Positions 7,165 to 14,456 are shown, numbered from the stretch's first letter. The stretch is 17,590 bases of DNA from an uncultured Paracoccaceae bacterium (GCA_938038825.1 CALHST010000424.1:1-17590), one strand, 5' to 3'. Numbers and translations: made by a program. Notes: generated from the sequence alone by a model not told the origin.

Positions 7165-7773
7165 TTATGCTGCTGTCATTCTGAACGCTTCGCGCTCGAT
7201 CTCCATAAAGGCGCGTCCGACACTCCCAAGGGACGCATAAAGGATCGAGTTCTTAGCCGCCTCAAGGTCGGAAAAGAAATGTCCGGCCCATAAGGCAATG
7301 TGTTTGTTAAAGAACAGCTTTTGGTCGGCCAGCGTCGCGGGGTCCCCAAAGCGGCCCACAATCATGCCGCCCATCATTTCCATCATCGACGCGATATTGT
7401 CTTCGGGTTCATACACATTCGGGGCCCGCGTCATACCGCGCGCCGCCATATCCGAGCGCAACGTGGCAAGCGGCTTTTCATTCAGGAACCCCGTCAGGTA
7501 ATAACTGGCATAAGGCAGCAATTCCCCCCGCCCAAGCCCAATGAACAAGGCGTTGAATTCGCTTTCCACCTTCTTGGGCTTTGTGGCCTTGGCCACCCGC
7601 GCCAATCCCGCGATCGCTTTGCCCAGATCGCTGTCATCCCCGGACAGGCCCGCGCATTGGCTTAACAGCAACGCATCCGGTGGCCCGGCCAGCATCAGCC
7701 CAAGGAAGTTATAAAGATCCGCGCGCAGCCGATCCTCGGATGCAACTTTGATATCTTCTGCTGCGGCACTCAC
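7165..7773 (-). CDS. TorD-family molybdoenzyme chaperone
   Basis: The 202-aa cytosolic protein is all-helical in character, with family marks: RADLYNFLGLM at 17-27, an E-FxxLFIGLGRGE segment at 70-84, LPYASYYLTGF at 86-96 and the acidic EPEDNIASMMEMM at 122-134, which stands where TorD/DmsD proteins carry their conserved E-P-x-D-H motif. Such proteins bind the Tat leader of a molybdo- or tungsto-enzyme and hold back export until the cofactor is in. The likely client is the FDH catalytic subunit encoded ~360 bp downstream. The start is GTG at 7773, overlapping the stop of the DUF3306 gene by 4 nt (GTGA). The histidine usual at the end of the E-P-x-D-H motif is replaced by Asn. It could equally be listed as a DmsD- or NarJ-like member. 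Confidence 0.88.
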   Translation of the reverse strand: MSAAAEDIKVASEDRLRADLYNFLGLMLAGPPDALLLSQCAGLSGDDSDLGKAIAGLARVAKATKPKKVESEFNALFIGLGRGELLPYASYYLTGFLNEKPLATLRSDMAARGMTRAPNVYEPEDNIASMMEMMGGMIVGRFGDPATLADQKLFFNKHIALWAGHFFSDLEAAKNSILYASLGSVGRAFMEIEREAFRMTAA

Positions 7774-8390
7774 GCGGCACTCTCCTGCGTTCTGAACTTC
7801 ATACGGCGCGGCGTCGGGGCGACATAGGTCTCCTGCGCATCCGTCTCCGGGAACTCGTCGCTATCATCTAACGGAATGTCGTTTTGCACAGCCACGACAA
7901 TAGTCTCATGTGTGTCATCCACGTCTTCCGGGTCTTCGGGGTCTTCGGGTTCGATGTCCGGCTCTGGTGGGTTGTCCCGTTCTGCCGCTTGGCGGGCCAT
8001 TTCTTCCACATGTTTCAACATGCCCTTACCCACCTGATAAGCCGTTTGCATGTTTTCCACGACTGTGGCCGCATCTGTGAAATCTTCGCCGTAATCCACC
8101 AGCATATCGACATTGGCCAAAACGGGATTGGAGCGCCACAACGTGCGCAGCGCCCGGCGGCGGATCTGATCGGGCACAGCCTTCGCCATGAACGCCGAAA
8201 AATCGTCTCCCATTTTCAGGGTGTCGGGATCTGGCAAATCCAGTTCGGCCAAAATCTCGTCGTCGGTCTTGTCGTCAAAGGCCTTGTGGTCTTGGGCCAA
8301 TGCTGCGGCTTCTTGTGCCGCACGTTCGGCCTGTTCTTCGGCCGCCACTTTGGCCCGGCGACGTGCCCAAAAGGTTTGCTCACCGCTCAA
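7770..8390 (-). CDS. DUF3306 protein of formate dehydrogenase operons
   Basis: The 206-aa protein begins SGEQTFWARRRAKVAAEE, as do DUF3306 proteins, and contains their core (DFSAFMAKAVPDQIRRRALR, ~63-82, then LWRSNPVLANVDMLVDYGEDF). An acidic, Pro/Glu/Asp-rich linker at ~140-160 includes three EDP-like units. There is no signal or membrane span, so it is cytosolic. Members occur beside DUF3305 and FDH genes in many proteobacteria; the biochemical role is not known to me, and maturation is the usual guess. The start appears to be TTG at 8390: AAGGAGA lies ~8 nt upstream, and the TTGA overlap with the DUF3305 stop gives a 4-nt coupled junction. No in-frame ATG or GTG offers a better fit. Confidence 0.85.
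   Translation of the reverse strand: MSGEQTFWARRRAKVAAEEQAERAAQEAAALAQDHKAFDDKTDDEILAELDLPDPDTLKMGDDFSAFMAKAVPDQIRRRALRTLWRSNPVLANVDMLVDYGEDFTDAATVVENMQTAYQVGKGMLKHVEEMARQAAERDNPPEPDIEPEDPEDPEDVDDTHETIVVAVQNDIPLDDSDEFPETDAQETYVAPTPRRMKFRTQESAA
7923..7949 (-). repeat. Three tandem 9-bp units inside the DUF3306 gene
   Basis: On the plus strand GTCTTCCGG, GTCTTCGGG and GTCTTCGGG follow one another. On the coding strand they give the repeated acidic peptide unit D-P-E in the linker. The unit is a multiple of three, so copy-number change would lengthen or shorten the linker without a frameshift. Confidence 0.75.
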
Positions 8391-8947
8391 TGCATCGTCT
8401 CCTTAGCGCCGGGTGCGCGGTACACATCCGCAGTCTGACGAATGCGCGCATCACCGATGCCATCTTCGCTGAGATCAACCCGTGTCTTGTCACGACGTCG
8501 CTTGATGAACACGTCGTCCTGATGATGAAGTTCCACGAAATCCCGGATCCAAGCGATCAAACCTTCGGGCATCACCACTTTTTCGACCAGCTCTTCGCCG
8601 GTGTCCGCGTAATCCTGCGCCTCGTAAGGTGAGGCTGTCGCCAACACCAGATCCAGCGGCTGATCGCCTGCACTTTCGCGCATGACCACATAGATGGCGG
8701 GAACTTTGGCGGAAAGCCCGTGCAAATAGGCTTCGGTATCGGTTCGGAACAATTCCAGTGTCAGGGTCGCGGCGTGATATTCAACGACGTCCCCTTCTGC
8801 ACGCAACTCTTTCCACTGCGCCTCACCCGCGCCGGGCAAAACCCCAACGGCCTTCCACACGTGCTTTACCCAACGGGTGGCACCCGGGACTCTGCGGATC
8901 ACAATCCCCAGCGGCATAGAAATGGATTTTGGATGGTCTGTGGTCAA
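8387..8947 (-). CDS. DUF3305 protein of formate dehydrogenase operons
   Basis: The recognisable domain begins MPLGIVIRRVPGATRWVKHV followed by WKAVGVLPGA, and continues through DVVEYHAATLTLELFRTDTE and VPAIYVVMR, typical of DUF3305. The reading frame is open as far as 9205, but the extra N-terminus is low in family likeness. I place the start at TTG 8947 because AGGGGAA lies 4 nt upstream, giving a 186-aa protein that begins TTDHPKSISMPLG after the initiator Met. ATG 8917 and ATG 8965 are possible but lack a ribosome site. No signal peptide or membrane span is seen. It is the first gene of the FDH operon, coupled to the DUF3306 gene by a 4-nt overlap. Its molecular function is unknown; conserved linkage suggests FDH maturation. 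Confidence 0.83.
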   Translation of the reverse strand: MTTDHPKSISMPLGIVIRRVPGATRWVKHVWKAVGVLPGAGEAQWKELRAEGDVVEYHAATLTLELFRTDTEAYLHGLSAKVPAIYVVMRESAGDQPLDLVLATASPYEAQDYADTGEELVEKVVMPEGLIAWIRDFVELHHQDDVFIKRRRDKTRVDLSEDGIGDARIRQTADVYRAPGAKETMH

Positions 8948-9265
8948 GATTTCCCCTGCGTGCATTCGCTTCGCATCCGAAGTTTGACCCAGCACACCTG
9001 AATAACAAAGCAATTTTTTGTGCGCGCTTAATCCCATCAGGGACATGCTGCGATGCGGCGTTTGAGAAATTCGAAATAACGTGGCCATAGCAGCACCAAA
9101 CCCGGCTAGCGGGATATTTTTCGTCCAATCACAACTTGGAATATGCACATGCAGCATTTGGCTGTGCGACAGCGATAACACAGAAACACGGTTTACGGCA
9201 GGCAAGAATCACGGCTAGCCTGCGGATCGGGGCGCTAAATCTGGCGGCTTTCAAAAGGACTCACC
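8948..9265. promoter_or_regulatory. Divergent intergenic region between the FDH operon and the polyferredoxin gene
   Basis: These 318 bp must hold the promoters of both directions. Toward the plus strand, GCTAAATC at 9234-9241 fits the GCTANAWC -10 consensus described for Caulobacter housekeeping promoters, with the ribosome site AAAAGGA at 9253-9259, but no good -35 box precedes it. The octamer CGGCTAGC occurs twice (9103-9110 and 9212-9219), each around the palindrome GCTAGC. An A/T-rich run (CAATTTTTTG) lies at 9011-9020. I saw no full FNR box (TTGAT-N4-ATCAA) and no clear -24/-12 sigma-54 promoter. The minus-strand ORF continues through this region, but coding there is not convincing. Confidence 0.5.
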
Positions 9266-11212
9266 ATGACGAAAACGCTTGTTCTTTGCGATTGTTTGGG
9301 CAGTCAAACACTAGACGCGGATGCCGTGTCTGCGGGATGTGGGATGGCTTGCTCCAAGGTCTATACCAGCCTGTGTATGGATCAGATCAGCGAGGCTGCC
9401 AAAGAGATGCAGGCTGGCGATGTGATCATTGCCTGCCAGCAGGAACGCCAGCAATTTGAAGACCTTGCAGACGAGCTAGAGGTGGACGTTCCCGGCTTTG
9501 TTGATCTGCGCGATCGCGCCGGATGGGGCGAAGGAGACGCCGCACCCAAAATGGCCGCGTTGGCAGCCGAGGCGGCGTTAAGCGTGCAAATGGGCAAGTC
9601 CGTGGATGTCATTTCCGAAGGCACCTGTTTGATCGTGGGCGGCGCGGCAGCACTGCAAGCGGCAGCCGATTTGTGTGATACCTTGGCGGTCACGGTCTTG
9701 GTGTCTGATCCTGACGCCGTGCCCACGGATCGCCGGTTTGATTGCGTTGTTGGGTCCGTGAAATCAGTAAACGGCGCTTTGGGGGGCTTTCAGGTTGCCT
9801 TCAACGGATTGCAGCAGCTCATCACGGGCGGGCGCGGTGCGTTTCAACTGAGCGATCCGCAAGACGGGGCCATTTCAGACTGTGACATCATTCTTGATCT
9901 GAGCGGCGGCGCAGCCATGGTCCCTGCCCCTGAAAAGCGCGAAGGGTATCTGCGCGCAGAGCCCGGACATGCCCCGTCGGTTGCTAAGGCGGTTCTTGAA
10001 GCCGCGCAGCTGATCGGCACTTTTGAAAAACCGCTATATGTGCGGCTGGAAACCAGCCTGTGTGCGCATAGCCGTGCGGAAAAACCCGCCTGCTCCAACT
10101 GTTTGAACGTCTGCCCCACCAGCGCCATTACATCAGCCGGGGAGCATGTGGCCATTGACCCGATGGTCTGCGCGGGCTGCGGATCTTGTGCGGCGGTCTG
10201 TCCGTCCGGGGCCATCAGCTATGACGCCCCGCCAGTTGATACCCTGTTTCGCAGGCTCACCACATTGGCGAGCACCTATCGCAAAAGCGGTGGTCAAAAC
10301 GCGCGGCTTTTGGTGCATGATGCCACCTTTGGTGCCGAGATGATCACACTGGCGGCGCGCTTTGGAACCGGCCTGCCCGCCCATGTCATTCCCTTGGAAG
10401 TGGACGCCTTGTCGGGCTTTGGGCATGCCGAAATGGCGGCCGCTTTGGCGTGCGGGTTTGAACATGTCGACATTCTGATGTCCCCAAAGGCCGAACGGGA
10501 CGTGATCGAGGGACAAGCAGACTTGGCCGCAGCGCTTGCGGGTACAAACGCCGTACACCTGTTGGACCCCGCTGACCCGGACGCGTTGTGCGACGCCCTG
10601 CGCAACGACACAATCACGCCAGTCATGTGCGATCCCATCCTGCCCCTTGGCAGTCGTCGCCAAGTGGCACGTGTGGCAGCCAAAGCCTTGCAACCAAACG
10701 CCGAAACTGTGGCCCTGCCGGATGGCGCGCCTTATGGTGCTGTGCTGGTGGATACCGATGCCTGCACTCTGTGCCTGTCTTGTGTGTCTTTGTGTCCGTC
10801 AGGCGCCTTGGGCGACAATCCCGACATGCCGCAACTGCGGTTTCAGGAAGATGCCTGTTTGCAATGTGGGCTGTGCACCAACATCTGCCCGGAAAAGGCC
10901 ATCACCCTCAGCCCGCAGATGGATCTGACAGATGCGGCCTTTACCCAGCGTGTGATGCACGAAGAAGAACCCTTTGCCTGTATCGAATGTGGAACGCTCT
11001 TTGGGGTCAAATCCACGGTTGAGCGGATCACAGAAAAGCTGGCAGGCAAACATGCGATGTTTGCCACGTCAGACGCTGCTAAAATGATCCAGATGTGTGA
11101 CAATTGCCGCATTCAGGCGCAGTTCCATTCAACCGACAACCCGTTCCAGGGCGGCGAACGCCCCCGCGTGCGCACGTCGGACGATTACTTTTCCAAGCGC
11201 AAGGATCACTGA
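9266..11212 (+). CDS. Cytosolic polyferredoxin with HdrA-like N-terminal cysteine region
   Basis: The 648-aa protein has no signal or membrane span. Its N-terminus (C8-x-C10, C25, C29, C37, C57 in VIIACQQE) is patterned like the N-terminal region of HdrA, but no FAD-binding GxGxxG domain follows. Two double ferredoxin modules are clear: C276-C279-C283P with C302-C305-C308-C312P, and C500-C503-C506-C510P with C531-C534-C537-C541P. A C-terminal C572-x2-C575 / C611-x2-C614 pair looks like a zinc ribbon or a further metal site. C266 may complete the first cluster. Proteins of this layout occur beside FDH genes in alphaproteobacteria and are usually labelled only '4Fe-4S binding protein'. It could carry cytosolic electrons for, or donate sulfur or clusters to, FDH maturation; the sequence does not decide. 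AAAAGGA precedes the ATG. Its end overlaps the convergent cytochrome gene by 7 nt. Confidence 0.9.
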   Translation: MTKTLVLCDCLGSQTLDADAVSAGCGMACSKVYTSLCMDQISEAAKEMQAGDVIIACQQERQQFEDLADELEVDVPGFVDLRDRAGWGEGDAAPKMAALAAEAALSVQMGKSVDVISEGTCLIVGGAAALQAAADLCDTLAVTVLVSDPDAVPTDRRFDCVVGSVKSVNGALGGFQVAFNGLQQLITGGRGAFQLSDPQDGAISDCDIILDLSGGAAMVPAPEKREGYLRAEPGHAPSVAKAVLEAAQLIGTFEKPLYVRLETSLCAHSRAEKPACSNCLNVCPTSAITSAGEHVAIDPMVCAGCGSCAAVCPSGAISYDAPPVDTLFRRLTTLASTYRKSGGQNARLLVHDATFGAEMITLAARFGTGLPAHVIPLEVDALSGFGHAEMAAALACGFEHVDILMSPKAERDVIEGQADLAAALAGTNAVHLLDPADPDALCDALRNDTITPVMCDPILPLGSRRQVARVAAKALQPNAETVALPDGAPYGAVLVDTDACTLCLSCVSLCPSGALGDNPDMPQLRFQEDACLQCGLCTNICPEKAITLSPQMDLTDAAFTQRVMHEEEPFACIECGTLFGVKSTVERITEKLAGKHAMFATSDAAKMIQMCDNCRIQAQFHSTDNPFQGGERPRVRTSDDYFSKRKDH

Positions 11213-11931
11213 GTTTGAATCGGCGCACCCAGATCCGATGGGGTGATCGATCCCACATAGGCCGTGATCGCCTCGATCTCTTCCAGCGTCACTTCGATGG
11301 GCGCGATGGGCGACGGCAAGTGTTCGGGGAACGGATCCGTCACATCGGTGACTTGGGTAAATGCCGGATGGGGTTTGAGCAAAAAGAACGTCTCGAACCG
11401 TTCCTGCCAATCGTCAAAATTGCGCATCAAGCCAAAAGAAGGGCTGGAGCCAATCGCATTCATGCGGTTGGTATCATTCACCACGTGGCACCGCCCGCAT
11501 TGGGACAGACTGATTTTTTCGCCCAAGGCTGCATCGCCGCTCAAATCCAGGGTCACGGTTTGCACCACGCGGGTGACATCCGCGCTGAACAGCGCGGTCC
11601 CGTCTTTCTTAAACCCCTCAATCGTGCGTTGCCCCACATCCGACAGCAGCCACTCCTGAAACGCGTCCGTGAACGGACCATCCGTTTTGGCCAAATGCCA
11701 CACAGTATCGCCCTGTTTGAAAACGGGCGTTCCGTCGCTGCCCAAGGCGGCGTCACCGGGGGTGGGCTGCACTGTGATGCGAATGTTGGATTTCAGCGAA
11801 AAGCGCGGCAGAAGGTGCTTCAGAAACCCAGTTTCTACAAGCGTATCAGGAGCTTGCAAGGTGAACGTCTTGTCTTGCGCCAACACGGGGCTTGCGGCCA
11901 CAGCGATCAAACATACCAGCGTTCTCAGCAT
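11206..11931 (-). CDS. Exported fusion of a shortened TupA-like domain with a cytochrome c domain
   Basis: The 241-aa product starts with a signal peptide (MLRTLVCLIAVAASPVLA, cleavage near AQ-DK). ATG 11931 has GGAG 8-11 nt upstream; ATG 11955 does not. Residues ~22-60 (LQAPDTLVETGFLKHLLPRF) align by eye with the start of TupA (TTS..SGL..LLP..). Residues ~86-118 (FTDAFQEWLLSDVGQRTIEG then GTALFSADV) resemble the end of TupA-like binding proteins, which typically read F-x-x-WL-x-S-x-x-GQ. The ~130-aa middle of TupA is missing, so tungstate binding is doubtful. A CGRCH haem site lies at 145-149 with M157 or M169 as possible ligand, followed by an unusual WQERFETFFLLKPHPAF segment. The likely role is a periplasmic electron carrier or metal/redox sensor tied to the FDH locus, which is inference. 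The gene is convergent to the polyferredoxin. Confidence 0.85.
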   Translation of the reverse strand: MLRTLVCLIAVAASPVLAQDKTFTLQAPDTLVETGFLKHLLPRFSLKSNIRITVQPTPGDAALGSDGTPVFKQGDTVWHLAKTDGPFTDAFQEWLLSDVGQRTIEGFKKDGTALFSADVTRVVQTVTLDLSGDAALGEKISLSQCGRCHVVNDTNRMNAIGSSPSFGLMRNFDDWQERFETFFLLKPHPAFTQVTDVTDPFPEHLPSPIAPIEVTLEEIEAITAYVGSITPSDLGAPIQTQ

Positions 11932-12026
11932 TCTATCCGCTCCATTTCGGCTCATGCGGTTGCATGTCAGCCTAGGGGCGCTAGGGTCACAGCGTCAACA
12001 ATTTCGGTACACCAAGGGGTAAAGCC

Positions 12027-12218
12027 ATGAGCGAAGACTTCAACATGTCGATGCGCAAATTCCTGAAACAGGTCGGTGTGACCTCGCAGCAGGCCATCGA
12101 AGAGGCCATGCGCAATGGCGGGGACACAACCGGAAAAACCTTCGAGGCCAAAATGGTTCTGACCGTGGACGGGATCGACCTGGAACATGTCGTCACCGGC
12201 AAGATCGAAGGCGCATAA
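12027..12218 (+). CDS. DUF6494 small protein
   Basis: The 63-aa protein (SEDFNMSMRKFLKQVGVTSQ, then QAIEEAMRNG and an FEAKMVLTVDGIDLEHVVTG tail) matches the DUF6494 family as I know it. It is cytosolic, with a helical N-terminal half and a beta-like end. AAGGGG lies 7-12 nt before the ATG. Its TAA is followed at once by the GTG of the Mrp gene, so the two are surely co-expressed. The function is unknown; the constant pairing with an iron-sulfur carrier gene suggests a partner or regulator of Mrp. Confidence 0.85.
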   Translation: MSEDFNMSMRKFLKQVGVTSQQAIEEAMRNGGDTTGKTFEAKMVLTVDGIDLEHVVTGKIEGA

Positions 12219-13274
12219 GTGGCGTTGTCGCGTGAAGAGGTTCTGGCCTGCCTGAAGGAAATCAAGGCGCCATCAGGCGTGGATTTGGTCGAGGCGGGAT
12301 TGGTGCGTGCCCTGAACGTGGACGGGGATGCCGTGCGCTTTGTGATGGAAGTGGACAGCCCTGCCCCGTACGAGGCCGCAAAGGCAGAAGCAGAACAGAA
12401 ATTGGCTGAATTGGGTGCGGCGACCGTGTCCATCGTGATGACCGCCCACAGCAAACCCGCAGCGCCCCCGGATTTGAAACCCAATCGCCAGGCGCAACCG
12501 GCAGGCCCCGAAAAGATCCCCGGCGTAGATCGCATTATTGCGGTGGCATCGGGCAAAGGCGGGGTGGGCAAATCCACAGTGGCTGCCAATCTGGCCTGTG
12601 CCTTGGCCGCCGAAGGGCGGCGCGTGGGCATGTTGGATGCAGATGTGTATGGCCCCTCGCAGCCGCGCATGTTGGGGGTGTCGGGGCGCCCGCAAAGCCC
12701 GGACGGAAAACTGATTTTGCCCCTGCGCAATTTTGGCGTCACGATGATGTCGATTGGCTTGATGACCAACGAAGATCAGGCCGTCGTGTGGCGCGGGCCG
12801 ATGTTAATGGGCGCGTTGCAACAGATGTTGACCCAAGTGCAATGGGGCGCGTTGGATGTGCTGATTGTGGATCTGCCACCCGGCACCGGGGACGTGCAAA
12901 TGACGCTCGCCCAAAAGGCGCAGCTGGATGGGGCGGTGATTGTCTCTACTCCGCAAGATGTGGCGCTTTTGGATGCGCGCAAGGGCATTGATATGTTTAA
13001 TCAGATGGGCACACCGATCCTTGGCATGATCGAAAATATGAGCACCCATATCTGTTCCAACTGCGGTCACGAAGAACACGTGTTCGGCCATGGCGGCGTG
13101 GTGTCCGAGGCTGAAAAGCTGGGGGTGCCCCTGCTGGCAGAAATTCCGCTGCATCTGGATATTCGTCTGGCCGCTGACGGTGGTGCGCCCATCGTTGTGT
13201 CCAAGCCTGAGTCGGCCCAAGCGCAGGCCTTTCGCACGGTTGCCAAAACCATGATCAAGGCCGGGCACGCATGA
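12219..13274 (+). CDS. apbC: Mrp/ApbC-type iron-sulfur carrier P-loop ATPase
   Basis: The 351-aa protein has an N-terminal MIP18/DUF59 domain (~5-75), a linker, then the Mrp/NBP35 P-loop domain: SGKGGVGKST at 111-120 (deviant Walker A with the second Lys), DADVYGPSQP at 140-149 and DLPPGTGD at 218-225. C279-x2-C282 (CSNCGHEEHVFG) is the bridging [4Fe-4S] site between two monomers. The family holds and hands over [4Fe-4S] clusters to apo-proteins in the cytosol. The start is GTG, directly after the TAA of the DUF6494 gene, with GAAGG about 10 nt upstream. The stop overlaps the next ATG (ATGA). With about ten clusters predicted in the FDH subunits and polyferredoxin nearby, a dedicated delivery role is plausible, but Mrp is also general, so this copy may simply be the housekeeping one. 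Confidence 0.95.
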   Translation: MALSREEVLACLKEIKAPSGVDLVEAGLVRALNVDGDAVRFVMEVDSPAPYEAAKAEAEQKLAELGAATVSIVMTAHSKPAAPPDLKPNRQAQPAGPEKIPGVDRIIAVASGKGGVGKSTVAANLACALAAEGRRVGMLDADVYGPSQPRMLGVSGRPQSPDGKLILPLRNFGVTMMSIGLMTNEDQAVVWRGPMLMGALQQMLTQVQWGALDVLIVDLPPGTGDVQMTLAQKAQLDGAVIVSTPQDVALLDARKGIDMFNQMGTPILGMIENMSTHICSNCGHEEHVFGHGGVVSEAEKLGVPLLAEIPLHLDIRLAADGGAPIVVSKPESAQAQAFRTVAKTMIKAGHA

Positions 13275-13975
13275 CGACGCCTCGTTTTCCCCCTTTGTTC
13301 AGTGGGTTGGCGGTCGACGGCCCCTTGGACCCGTTTGACAAAGCCTGTGTGGAGGCCGCGCGCGGCTGTGACGCGGGCTTGGTCGTTTACAATCTGGGGG
13401 CGGATACGCTGCGGGCTGCGATGGTGTTTGCCCCTGATGTGGTGCTGGCGGACGCGATGGCCATGCTGCCGTTGTGCGGCGTTGGATTTCAAAACGCGCT
13501 GGGGGCGCTCGCGCCACCTGAAGTGGCCGTGCATCTGGAATGGGATGGCGGTGTGCGGGTGAATGGCGCGTCCTGTGGACGCTTGCGCGTTGCGGCGTCC
13601 GGCAGTGATCCCAAAGCCGAGCCGGATTGGCTGGTTGTGGGGTTAGAGCTGCCCTTGTGGCCCGAAAGTGATGACACTGGGCACACCCCAGACCAAACGG
13701 CGCTTTATGCCGAAGGCTGCGCAGATGTGAACGCCGTGGATCTGCTGGAATCCTGGGTCAAACACACGCTGGTGGGTATCAACACATGGCTTGATGAAGG
13801 GGTCGCGCCTTTGCACAAGGATTGGCGCGGGCTGGCCCATGGAATTGGCGAAGCCATTGACATCAATGGGCATTCGGGCACCTATCTTGGTGTGGATGAA
13901 CAATTTGGGATGCTGGTGCGCGACGACAAGACCACGCATTTGATCCCCTTGACCCACGTGCTGGAGGGCACCTGA
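13271..13975 (+). CDS. Biotin/lipoate ligase-like protein with C-terminal DUF4444, catalytic motifs degenerate
   Basis: The 234-aa protein resembles the biotin/lipoate A/B ligase fold through ~185 and ends in a DUF4444 barrel (~193-232, GIGEAIDINGHSGTYLGVDE). In BirA-type ligases the loop GRGRRGR and the motif KWPND-x4-G-x-K are essential. Here no GRGRRGR is present, and the second motif reads LEWDGGVRVNGASCGRL (89-105): Glu90 replaces the catalytic Lys and ND is lost. I therefore doubt that it activates biotin or lipoate. The start ATG overlaps the Mrp stop by 4 nt and the next gene begins one base after its stop, so it is inside a four-gene unit. It may have become a binding or scaffold protein; annotation as an active ligase should be treated with caution. 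Confidence 0.85.
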   Translation: MTTPRFPPLFSGLAVDGPLDPFDKACVEAARGCDAGLVVYNLGADTLRAAMVFAPDVVLADAMAMLPLCGVGFQNALGALAPPEVAVHLEWDGGVRVNGASCGRLRVAASGSDPKAEPDWLVVGLELPLWPESDDTGHTPDQTALYAEGCADVNAVDLLESWVKHTLVGINTWLDEGVAPLHKDWRGLAHGIGEAIDINGHSGTYLGVDEQFGMLVRDDKTTHLIPLTHVLEGT

Positions 13976-13976
13976 C

Positions 13977-14456
13977 ATGAAGCTGGCGCGCGCAATTCAC
14001 TTTGATGAAAGCGACATGAATGTCTTTCACTCACCTGCCCGCACGGGCGAATGGTGCATTTCGGGTGGATTTGAATTTTCCAACTGGACGCAGGCGGATT
14101 TGACCGGCAAAGCGCGTCAGGCCTTTGCCAATGGCTGGCTCGGCGTGGAAACTTTTGGGCGTGTGACGTTCGTTGCCGTGACCCAAGTGGAACCCGCCGA
14201 ATTTGAGGTTTTGAAAACCGCGCTGGCCCAGCATTTTGTGCAGATGTACGGCGCACCATCCTTGGAAGCTGCTCTGCACGTGGCCGACGACGAATTGCGC
14301 CACATGGCCGATCTGTGTGACGATCAGGACCCAAATACGCTGCTGACCGTCGCGCGCGAATTGACAGATGCGGGCGTCAAGGAAGGGTTCCGCATCATCG
14401 AGCCACGCGATGCGGGGCTGGATCAATTTGCCATTCATGGATCACTTGATGAGTGA
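13977..14456 (+). CDS. DUF6505 protein
   Basis: The 159-aa protein (KLARAIHFDESDMNVFHSPA, then TGEWCISGGFEFSNW and ARQAFANGWLGVETFGR) matches what I know as DUF6505. It is soluble, without signal or membrane span, with a mixed alpha/beta N-terminal half and an acidic helical segment near 100-115 (DDELRHMADLCDD). It starts one base after the stop of the BPL-like gene (TGACATG) and ends the DUF6494-Mrp-BPL-DUF6505 unit. The function is unknown. The tight linkage to a cluster carrier and to the FDH locus points to enzyme maturation, as inference. Confidence 0.83.
   Translation: MKLARAIHFDESDMNVFHSPARTGEWCISGGFEFSNWTQADLTGKARQAFANGWLGVETFGRVTFVAVTQVEPAEFEVLKTALAQHFVQMYGAPSLEAALHVADDELRHMADLCDDQDPNTLLTVARELTDAGVKEGFRIIEPRDAGLDQFAIHGSLDE

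Noticed and set aside
9103..9128. Minus-strand promoter TTGGACG-N11-GCTAGCCG ahead of the FDH operon
   Set aside because: Only TTG and GCTA agree with the Caulobacter-type consensus, too little to call a promoter.
8948..9205. N-terminal extension of the DUF3305 protein to ATG 9205
   Set aside because: The extra 86 residues resemble no DUF3305 start, have no ribosome site, and would fill the only room for divergent promoters.
11104..12030. A 308-codon plus-strand open frame between the polyferredoxin and DUF6494 genes
   Set aside because: It is antisense to the TupA-like cytochrome gene, which has a signal peptide, a CGRCH haem motif and a ribosome site; the plus-strand translation shows no family features.
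11987..12769. A 260-codon minus-strand open frame opposite the Mrp gene
   Set aside because: It is antisense to clear Mrp motifs (Walker A, DUF59 domain) and low in complexity (Ser/Pro/Ala/Thr).
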